Below are positions 55,245 to 64,000 of a DNA stretch of 64,000 nucleotides, one piece after another. The DNA comes from Ypsolopha sequella (Eukaryota > Arthropoda > Insecta > Lepidoptera > Ypsolophidae), in NCBI GenBank assembly GCA_934047225.1, contig OW203983.1:36638310-36702309 (forward strand), given 5' to 3'. The position numbers and the translations under genes were made by a program. Each line of letters begins with the position of its first letter. The stretch's first letter is position 1. The notes beneath the pieces were generated by a model that made no database searches, was not told the origin of the DNA, and saw only the letters and a list, made by a program, of their open reading frames with translations.

Positions 55245-55586
55245 GAGCGGTTTCGCAGCCGGGTTGTTAAAAAACCGCCTTTTTCTAATTAATCGAAACA
55301 GAACACTCAAAATCAAAATTCACGAATAGTTCTTCAACAGAACCTTATTACCTATGTATTGTGTATGTTGCCATCGCAAAGTTTCCATTGGTTTCTGTAA
55401 ATAAGAATTTCAAAAATTTACAATTTGTGAAATGGAACAGAAATCAATAGAAACTTTGCGATGGCAACATACACAATACATAAGTAATAAGGTTTTGTTG
55501 AATAGTTATTGAGTGTAATTTAAGTGTTCTGTTTCGATTCATTAGAAAAAGGCGGGTGTTTTCACAATCCGGCTGCGAAACCGCTC
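55245..55586. mobile_element. 342-bp palindromic MITE with TTAA target duplication
   Basis: GAGCGGTTTCGCAGCCGG and the complement of CCGGCTGCGAAACCGCTC are the ends, flanked on both sides by TTAA (55241-55244, 55587-55590). The arms of roughly 165 bp also share GTATTGTGTATGTTGCCATC and GCAAAGTTTC. TTAA is the piggyBac-type target, although the end sequence is not a classical piggyBac end. Confidence 0.85.
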
Positions 55587-55599
55587 TTAACAGCTACAA

Positions 55600-57200
55600 A
55601 ATAGTACTAAATATAGTAGCTGGGAGAGTAGAGTGGATAACGCATGTGGTAAAGTAGTTGACTAAATAGTACTCTAGTTACTCTACTATTCTAACTATCC
55701 GAAATGTAAACCCTGCTTTAGGTTTAGGATGATGCTGGCCACCCAGTACTGTTGGAGTACTCTGGAAGATGGAATACCAATGGAACACGCGCACCATCGA
55801 CACTTATGCGACAAAATGATATTGCGACAGTTGCTTTGCGAATGTGACAAATTGTTTTTATATGCTTTATGTGCAAGCGAGTCAAGTCAATAGAGGTACA
55901 GACGCCAGCAGTTCAAGCTCCCTATTTGTAAACTATTTTATCGGTTATGATATGACGCCGCAATAAGAACTGCTTATATGGCCAGTTATGTTGGCGTCCG
56001 TACCTATTATCCGTTCAAGATGCTATTAGGATAGGACGTATTGTTGTTGTGTTCACTTAATGCATTTGTACTTGCATTTATGTACAAACGTATTGAGTAC
56101 ACACACACACACATTCACTCACGCACTTCCGTCAACGATGCTGAAAAGGCATTCCAAAACCGCTCCATTCCAAAAGGTCCAATCCTAACAGCATATCGAA
56201 CGGTATGTAAATAATTATGTTTTGAATTAATTTATTATGCCATTTTTGTAATCCTGTGCATGTCACTGGCTAGCGACATGCATGATGTACCTAAAGTACG
56301 CGACATGGCGGGAGTGCGGGTAAGTACACACTGTCAGTATGAAATCGGCCGCTCTCCCGCCTGTGTGATACGGTACCTAGTTTATTACTCAGCTGCGACT
56401 CCAAACTGTCCAAACTGGTTTTAAAACAATTGAAGAAACATATCTTATTTTCTCTTCCATTCCATACAGCATAATACATAATACGTGCTTTACGTATAAG
56501 TTTGGCAAAAATTACCCAAACTGTAATATAGTGAGTAATTCATCGGCGTTCGCGCCAAAAACTGCATTTGTTGAGTGCAATATCCGTGTAAAGACTGATT
56601 AGTTGATCACTGATCGATCAACCCGCAATGACGTATATATCCTAATGCGTGGCTGTGTGTACATACGCTACGACGGACGGCCATAGCTGAACGGTACCAA
56701 CTCCCCCCTCCCCTTTACCCTCCATCCAAACACTTGGATGCACCAAATAAGTAGGTATGTCACATATTTAGGATTAGGACCTGTATATTAAATTAGGCAT
56801 TAGCATACTTTTGTTGTGTATAAACGTAGTTTTGAACGGGACAGTTCCTTTTGTCGGTACTACTTCCCAGTGTCCCCCAAAGAAAGCTTCGGGACACAGA
56901 ATTGTTCCGTTTTGAGAATGGCGACATTCAAACGGCGAGAAAAATTCAAATGTCACTCCACTAAACTTCGCTTCCGACCGTCGTTTTTCTTTGATCATTT
57001 TCAAAGCAATATTGATAACTGAGGTAATTATTTGACAAAAAGCGCCAAGAATATTTCCTGTTTAAAATCGTCAAAAACTTTAATAAAACAAACATGTTTG
57101 TCGAAAAAAATGATTGTTTTCTACGATTTTATTGTAATCCTATTTTGATAAATAAAACTTCTCAAGAGTAGAAAGTATGTTTGTAAAAGTGTTAAAGCAT
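55600..57200. other. No gene supported
   Basis: A short (AC)n run is near 56100. ORFs overlap on both strands around 56774-57022 without recognisable domains; a short inverted match (GGGACAGTTCC and the complement of GGGACACAGAATTGTTCC) lies there. Confidence 0.4.
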
Positions 57201-57203
57201 ATA

Positions 57204-57470
57204 CATAAAACGCGTAACAGAAAGGTGTAACCATATTTGAAGAGCTTATTCAGTCAATGGTATAGAACAACTTTTACTGTGGAACAAACACTGTATCTCG
57301 AAAAAAATATTTACTGTTTCATAGAAAAATGCAATGCCGCTCGGCTGAAATGTATGGAAGGGCAGATTTTTTTTTTCGAGTATTCAGATTTGTCTCAATA
57401 GTTAAAGTCGTTCTAAACCATTGACTGAATAAGCTCTTCAAATATGGTTATACATTTCTGTTACACCTTG
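57204..57470. mobile_element. 267-bp MITE with TA target duplication
   Basis: AACCATATTTGAAGAGCTTA and TTCAGTCAATGG on the left match the complement of the right arm, which ends CTGTTACACCTTG|TA. The arms are about 60 bp. Confidence 0.8.
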
Positions 57471-57586
57471 TATATGGTACTGATTTTGTAGGCGTATTTA
57501 ATACGATATTCCGTTTTGACCAAAAATAAAAATGCATCAGGCAAAATGTATCAATTATCTAAAGGCTTTGATCTCCGTTATCTATA

Positions 57587-57735
57587 CATGTCGTTGGCTC
57601 ACTATTACAAAGTTCTATGTAAAAAAAATTGGAACAACACAAGGTTCTATGTGTCATTCATTAGCAATTGTCACATAGAACCTTATATTATTCCTATTTT
57701 TTTACACAGAACCTTATAATAGTGAGCCAGCGATG
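57587..57735. mobile_element. 149-bp palindromic MITE with TA target duplication
   Basis: CATGTCGTTGGCTCACTATT and its complement at the right (AATAGTGAGCCAGCGATG) are the ends; AGGTTCTATGTG arms meet in the centre. The ORF across it is incidental. Confidence 0.8.
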
Positions 57736-58387
57736 TATCTAGACAAAATAAAAACATTTAACGCTTTAGAGCTAATGACATTACAAAGTCAAATTTTAAT
57801 AACCCTACCGCTGCTAAGTAAGATGCGCTTGTCATTTTGCTTTCTTTATTAGCGTCGAAAGGGTTAGGTTTACAACGTAGTAAAGTTTATGGGGTCTAGT
57901 GGGCCGCGATCGTTATCTGCCAAGTGACCATCTGTTAGAGGGTTAGAATCTTGTTACATGCTCATGCTACATTTTAGGGTTAGTTTGGGGTTGTAATTAA
58001 AATGTTTTCGGTGTTCCGGGATGATGAGTTGATAAGGTGGGCTTAGTCTTGCATTTGTTTGTACCCGTGGTAACTCACAGAAAAGCATACCTACTTATTT
58101 ACAATTTATTTTTTATGCAGAGGTTTAGTTCGTTCTACGGGTACCTATATAGGTAATAATAAAATTTTAATAAACACCAATATTCGGGCCTGTATTAAAA
58201 AATTTTAATAATTAAAAATTTTAAACTAATTTATTGTAAAAATTACCTCTTCCCATAATCCAACGGATCACCTTTTACTTCGATCCTAAATCCTGACTAT
58301 TCCTTATACAACTTATACTCCCTGCTTCAGAATCCAGCAATCGGCTCGAAGCAGCTTATTTGTAGTCTATTTTCCACTACGTATTGC

Positions 58388-58510
58388 ATCATGTGCTACA
58401 AGGATCTTATGGTGCGTGGATTAGTTGTGGCCAAAATCGGAACTAACGCCGCTACCATACTCCTTGTTTCACAGCTGCGCCCCCCTGTCACTGTCATCCA
58501 CGCGCTAATA
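58388..58510 (+). repeat. Decayed fragment of the unnamed family at 49262-49558
   Basis: Read on the plus strand, QGSYGAWISCGQNRN is followed by a stop; later SLSSTR appears after frame change. The other copy is on the minus strand. Confidence 0.5.
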
Positions 58511-58837
58511 CGTGTATGAACAGCGTCTCTGACGTCACAGGCTGTATGTGTTGGTCAAACCTATTTTAATATAGCCTATATTTTTCTATTAGTGGTAGGC
58601 TCTGGCCGTGGTTTATAACCATGCACACTTATGACAAAACCAAGTTTCGGCCGTGGGTTGTCTTGTCGCCTCATGACAAAGCCAGGCCGCCGAGTGACTC
58701 CCCGTGTTTCGGCATGAGTATGAGGTCATGACAAGGCATACCGGGAAAGTGGTTACAGGCAGTTACGTATAGTATCTGTCTTTCTTCCGTTACCGACTTC
58801 CGTAGGTTTTGTGGAAGTTTCAAGACAGATGGATCGA

Positions 58838-59353
58838 CCTGACCCTAGAACAAGAACAACGACTGACTTTAGAAGGTTCTTTGGAAGAAATTAGGTTTTC
58901 CTAATAATTAAAAAAAACATTTGTTGGTCTTTTATTAAGTCAATGTACTTATAAGCAAAGTCTTAAGATGTATACTTTTGTCTAAAAAAATATATATTTC
59001 CAACCGTTTTTTTTTTAAACCTTCCGCAGAAGAACACGGTTAAGGGCTAGACTTGATTTTTTTTTTCATAATATAGGTACCTATATTATAGGTAATAGAA
59101 ATATGAAGTCAATCTATCAAGTCAATAAATTTTTTTTTTGCCTACAAAATATATCAGTGTTTGTTAGCTAAAAACACTATAATTTGTTGTTTCGCTGCGT
59201 GATTATTAGTATTACCCATTAAAGACAAATAGGCCAATGAGCGAACATATAATCGCCTCTATCAAAAGCAAATAAAGTTTTTGCCATTGGACTTATTGTG
59301 CTGGACGGGTAATAAAAAAAGTTGCTAGGGTAGGCCATACTCTTAACGCTCTG
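58838..59353 (+). repeat. About 0.5-kb interspersed repeat, copy 1
   Basis: It starts near CTGACCCTAGAACAAG and GGTTCTTTGGAAGAAATTAG, passes through TTTTATTAAGTCAATGTACT, AGAAGAACACGG and CGCTGCGTGATTATTAGTAT, and ends GGGTAGGCCATACTCTTAA. It is the inverted relative of 61466-61937. Confidence 0.7.
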
Positions 59354-59449
59354 AATGCTTTCACTGTCCCAATTCCGGGGAGAGCACTTTTCATCCTCTG
59401 TCACATATCGATGCTTTCCGTCAGCTGCGTTAATGGCTAACGTGTTATA

Positions 59450-59688
59450 GACTCACCCTCGGTTTCTGAAAGGCCAATCAAAGTTAACAGTAGATTGAAA
59501 AAACTTTAACCGCAAATAACGGTGAAAATAAAACATATATGAAGTCTGAATAGTGATGAATCAATAATTAACTTAGTTAATTTTTGATTTCAATGTAAAA
59601 TTCCCACTTTTTCTGGCTTAATCCGCAGATAATTATTTTTTAATCTACTGTTAACATTAATTGGCCTTTCAGAAACCGGGGGTCAGCC
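59450..59688. mobile_element. 239-bp MITE with TA target duplication
   Basis: GGTTTCTGAAAGGCCAAT and ATTGGCCTTTCAGAAACC are perfect inverted blocks close to the ends; AGTTAACAGTAGATT extends the arms. TA flanks both sides. Confidence 0.8.
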
Positions 59689-59699
59689 TAAAATATTAC

Positions 59700-61210
59700 A
59701 ATAACATTCCAAAGATACCCCATAGTGTGGTGATAGCATTTGTATGAAGGTTTGCGCGTGATGACGCTTCTTAAAGTAAGCCCATTGTGTGTTAAAAATA
59801 AATACATTTTAGAAATTAACGTCAAGAAGTACATACCCAACTTAAGAGTAATAAACATTATTTTTCATTGCAATTTGAAGAGATGAAAAATTATATCCAA
59901 CAACATTATGTATAAATTAAAAACAACAATCAAATCGGCTTGAGTTTTTGTGTAGATAATCGAATTTTAAATGATACCAATCGCGGGATTAATTTTCTGG
60001 GAAATAATTTGTGTAACTATACAATCACAGTAAATGATGTCTCGGTATGTTTTTGTACATCGCAATGAATATATTTCAGCTAAAAGAATTAAAATGTAAT
60101 AATGTTAATATTTTGACAACAAATTACGTAGGAATAGCGGGTGTGACGATAAAAAATTCATCGATTTAAAAAAAAGATCGGTTTCACAATCAATTCCGCT
60201 TCATCGGAATTCAAACACCGGGCTCACACAAAGTGATTTAAGTAGCTATTATGTTACTGTTATACAGCTGAGTGTTCTTGTTTGGTAAATATTTGGTTTC
60301 GGATCATCCGCCCGAAAAGGCAATATTATTTGAGATAATTATAAGAACTAGTGAACAGATAAATACACAATTCGCCAAATATTGTTTTAAAATTAAAGAC
60401 TGAATATTAATAGAGCAAAATACAAAATCCATCAGAAAAAATTTACAATAAGATTGTATGTTGGTCAAGTGGGTTCCCAAAGAATATAAAGAATATAATC
60501 ATCACATTTTAATGACCGACTGCCCTTAACATTAAACGGCATTGACAGACTCGGCAGTAAAACACTTTAAACATTTATTACCCTTATCAGAATTAAAAAG
60601 AATAATTATACCGAGCGCAGTTACAAAGTATTTCATATTAATTTCGCAATTATGCCGTAACGAAGGATGGCTGGCCACACCTTCGGTGATAAAACCTGGC
60701 TTTTACAGTAAATAACCGGCGGCGAGGCGGGTGCGACATGTATGACACCATTCCCGTTGATATGCGAATTCGTAACGAGGTTTGGATGTGACAGATCTGC
60801 TGTCAAAATTGATATCGTTAGGAACTGTGACGTACACTTCGATCGCTTGACAGTAAACGTTGTACTAAATTGTTGGTGGTTGGACACCGATTGAAAGAAA
60901 CAAATACAATAGCACCGCTAGATGTCGATCTAAATAATGTGAAGCCTGGAGCTGGAGACTGGATCGTATGTGGGAGAGTGGTTGCAGACTGTTGCATGGT
61001 ATAAGTCATTTGTCCGTTACTGACTTTTGTACATTTATAGCCTTATAGAATAGCCTTACCTGCTTTTATTTTTTCACTTCCTGGGTGATCGCTCTGTACC
61101 CTAGGTCTCATCTCATGGCCAAGAGCCCATTGTGTATTTAAAAAGGAATATGTTTTTCATTTCATTCCCCATGATGTACCTTAGAAATAGCATGTAGCCG
61201 TCCTGCTTGC
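59700..61210. other. No gene supported
   Basis: Mostly AT-rich. A GC-richer patch at 60650-60880 holds GTGACGTACAC and CCGGCGGCGAGGCGGGTGCG. It could be a promoter or part of a repeat, but no exon structure is visible. Confidence 0.35.
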
Positions 61211-61224
61211 GCAGTCACCATGCT

Positions 61225-62085
61225 CATCGTATGAAAGAGTCATCATCATCATTCAGCCCACATCTACACACTGTTGGGCATAGGCCTCTTCTTCTGCACG
61301 CCATTTTCGTTGGTCTCTCGCTAGTCTCATCCATTGCTCTGACGAAATCGTCTCGCCATCGGGCCATCGGTCTACTCACTAAACGCTTTCCTGACCTCGG
61401 TTGCCACTCTCTAATCCACCGCCCGTCTTCCCGGGTAGCCAGATTTCCCGCCCATCTCTACTTAAGAGTATGACATACCCTAGCAACTTTTTTATTACCC
61501 ATCCAGCATAAAAAGTCCAATGGCAAAGACTTTATTAGCTTTTTATAGAGGCGATTATATGTTGGCTCATTGTCTTCAACGAGTAATACTAATAATCACG
61601 CAGAGAAACAACAAATTGGAGGGTTTTAAGCTAATACTGAAGTATTTTGTAGGGCAAAATATGTTGAATTTAAGTAGATTGACTTCATATTTTCATATTA
61701 CGAAAAAAAAACAAGTGCCCTACCGCGTTCTTCTGCGGAACTTTAAAAACAAAAAAAAAACAAGTTGGAGATATATTTTTAGGCTAAAGTATATATCTTA
61801 AGACATTGCTTATAAGTACGTTGACTTAATAAAAGATCAATAGATCATATACATTTTTTTTTCAATTCCTTATTTCTTCCAAAGAACCCTCGAAATTGTG
61901 GCATTGTTCATCGTCTAGTGTCAGGTCCATCCTTGAGTCCTACAATTCGTTGACAGACATCTTCGACTCTATTTCGTTGTCAAATCTCAACGTTCGGTAC
62001 ACGATCCACAAGAAAAATGCCTAGCATGGCTCGTTCCATAGCCCTCTGCGCCACTTTTATTTTATAGATGTGAGCGTCGTCAGCG
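61225..62085 (-). pseudogene. RTE-like LINE fragment split by the 0.5-kb repeat
   Basis: Minus strand from 62085: HIYKIKVAQRAMERAMLGIF, then VDRVPNVEI, a stop, and RNRVEDVCQRIVGLK. After the insertion (61937-61466) the reading resumes RWAGNLATREDGRW, later RPMARWRDDFVRAMDE and RRGLCPTVCRCGLNDDDD. This is the normal order at the end of RTE-type ORF2. The last part is the familiar tail around GGCCTATGCCCAACAGTGTG. It is broken by stops and by the insertion. Confidence 0.75.
61466..61937 (-). repeat. About 0.5-kb interspersed repeat, copy 2, inserted in a LINE
   Basis: Inverted relative of 58838-59353 with the same order of blocks. The LINE sequence on each side joins sensibly when the repeat is left out, so the repeat was mobile. 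Flanking CTCAAG and CTCTTAAG words may be a modified target site. Confidence 0.7.
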
Positions 62086-62764
62086 TCCATATGAAAGAGT
62101 AAGTAATATACATTAGACTATTTCTTTTCATCTACTAGGAACTCAGAAGAACTGGTTACCACGAGAAGACCTATCCTAACTCTAACTTGGTTACATACAA
62201 GCTATTCACATCACAAAATACGTGTAAAAGTCCATTTTGTTGCTCCATGAAACAAGAAGAAGTTAATGTCCCCAAATGTAGCAAAAATGATCGTCTCTTT
62301 ATTATAAAATTAAGCCGAACTAAGCGTTCGCGTTTATGCATGATAGTCAGCTATAAGTCATCTAAGGGTAATTGCTGCTACTCACGGCACGTACGTAACA
62401 TAACACTCTTTTTAATAAGTTCATTAGCACTGGTAACACGGTATTAAAGTTACTGTAACCTTTGAAACTAAATATTTAAAAACGTTGTGCTTCCTGCAGT
62501 AAAAAAAATACAGTTTCAACAAGTGGTATAAATAACAAGATGTATCTATGCCGTGCTACAAAACTTAATTGATTACTGATCATACTAAACAACATATTTT
62601 TTTTGATTTTTGTAATAAATAGGTATTATGTTTTTATTGGTTTTTTTTTCTCATATTTGCTATTATTGTGCATTATTTCAAGTGGTTTTAGTTATCTTTG
62701 TAAATTAAAATATCGACGTACGGCATTGTTGCGGCGTGAAACAAGATGTTGTGACTAGAAAAAA

Positions 62765-62965
62765 AAAAGGAATACTTCGGTAGTTTGGACACATGGAGGG
62801 GATGAAATGAATGACAGTAGAGTGACGAAAGAAATTTATGGTACACAAGCGGAAAGTAAAGCTCGGCTGGGCTGCCACCACCGTAGAAGGATGGATGCCA
62901 ACCAAATAGGCGACATACAAAAACATCCGGAATGGAAGAGCTTGTATGACAAAGATTGATGTGGA
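62765..62965 (+). pseudogene. LINE C-terminal fragment
   Basis: With one frame change the plus strand reads FGHMEGM, then MNDSRVTKEIYGTQAESKAR, RRRMDANQIGDIQKHPEW. The order GH.ERM...R..K.IY......GR.....R...D.I is a common end of insect LINE ORF2 proteins. It is degenerate. Confidence 0.6.
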
Positions 62966-63452
62966 TTGTGGATGGATGTGAAAAAAGCGAAAGATGTCAT
63001 CATGATTGTACCAGATTTCATTCTGTAGTCTCTACCTACCCTTATGGAAGAAAGCCGTATGTATATGTATCTATGCATGTAACTTGAATAATATTCCATC
63101 AAAGAACCTACAGTCCGACTATATTCAAGTCGTGACATAAGAGTTATATAGTAACATCAGGTAGAACGTTTGGTTTAAATTTTGTAGCATACGTCACTGT
63201 TACACCTTGATCTGGGTGGCTCTAAAACTACTGTGCCGGTTAAGCTAAGGTTGTACTTGCAGGTACTCTGCAGGACAACTTTTCCCTGAGAGAACACAAC
63301 CGTGAAAAACAAGTAAAAAAAAGTTTAGTTGTGGGATGTCGTAAATAAATAACTTTCAAAACTACATATTTCTGTTTTATCCATAGCATAAGAACTCTAT
63401 GTATACTTTCGAGTACCTTTACATATTGTTAGTACGTATAACGAACTCTATA

Positions 63453-63714
63453 CAAGGTGACTTTTTGATCATCGTCCAAATTCATACTGTAGGCTTGGCA
63501 AGTGATCAGCATCATGAATCGATGACAATTTTTGCGAAATTCGTATAATGAAATTTCGACTTCCCATAGTAATTCATTCCCAGTCCTGAGTGAATCACTA
63601 TGGGGAGTCGAAATTTCATTTTTAGAATTTTACTAAAATTGTTATTGGTTTATGATGCTGATCACTTACCAAGGCTCCAGTATGAATTTGGACGATGTTC
63701 ATAAATTCACCTTG
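63453..63714. mobile_element. 262-bp palindromic MITE, family C copy 2
   Basis: Ends CAAGGT...ACCTTG, flanked by TA, the same length as 13003-13264 and in the opposite orientation. The inner blocks GTGATCAGCATCATGAA and GAAATTTCGACT match. Confidence 0.85.
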
Positions 63715-64000
63715 TATAAGTAAAACCTCCACTTCAGAATGTCTCTAAAATGCAACATCATCAAGTGTAAGGGTATATGCGAGAATCATCAAATGGATTT
63801 ATGTGTGGTTTTTCACTACGAGTATTAGCTATGGAGTTTTTTTAGGGAAGTTATATACAGGTTGTTAAGACGAAAGGTTAGCTGGAAGAAATCGCTTTAA
63901 GTGATAATTCCGCCTTTGTACAAAATTACGTTTTCAATACTCTGTTTTCTTTTATATGTCTTTTGTGTACAATAAAGTGTCAATTCATTCATTCATTCAT

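Noticed and set aside
56774..57022. Overlapping 76- and 68-codon ORFs on opposite strands
   Set aside because: No recognisable domain, no splice or promoter context, and a short inverted repeat in the middle; probably a repeat.
60633..60887. 84-codon minus-strand ORF in a GC-richer patch
   Set aside because: No family resemblance and no exon structure; noted only as a possible promoter-like patch.
58838..61937. Single 3.1-kb foldback transposon
   Set aside because: The right arm lies inside a LINE whose two halves join without it, so two separate insertions explain the data better.

Overview
The window looks like nuclear DNA of an insect, most likely a moth or butterfly (Lepidoptera). The grounds are AT-rich sequence, GT-AG introns, many short TIR elements with TA, TTAA or 8-bp target duplications, several LINE tails, and Helitron-type 3' ends. 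The species cannot be named from the sequence alone. All names come from reading motifs; no database search was run.

The one clear host gene is on the + strand: a PGC-1 family transcriptional coactivator (the Drosophila homologue is spargel). Seven coding exons from 14252 to 25283 join with every phase matching into 1678 codons plus a stop. The protein has an acidic N-terminal half, a DHDYC HCF-binding motif, an arginine/serine (RS) domain, one RRM, and a C-terminal FEQMLLEMKKKL helix like the end of vertebrate PGC-1alpha. A probable noncoding first exon lies near 7150-7411. The 3' UTR probably runs to about 29210.

The most unusual object is at 1-2770. It is a second, diverged copy of the acidic exon (exon 3). 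Its acidic module has been amplified into an array of 375-bp (125-codon) units that runs off the left edge of the window. The copy is open throughout, lacks an internal 176-codon block in frame, and keeps a splice donor in the same phase as the real exon 3.

The rest is mostly mobile DNA. 29.5-37.5 kb: an apparently intact BEL/Pao LTR retrotransposon with LTRs that read as identical, a 1710-aa gag-pol ORF, and a leader with four perfect TGACGTCA sites. 37.7-46.3 kb: an intact hAT transposon with a two-exon 835-aa transposase and perfect 8-bp target duplication, plus three nonautonomous hAT-type elements, one with other repeats nested in it. Elsewhere: LINE fragments of several families, a Penelope GIY-YIG remnant in a PGC-1 intron, foldback and palindromic MITEs, Helitron 3' ends, a THAP-like fragment, and a 33-bp minisatellite at 53.55-54.41 kb. 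From about 42.4 kb to the right end I see no host gene that can be supported.
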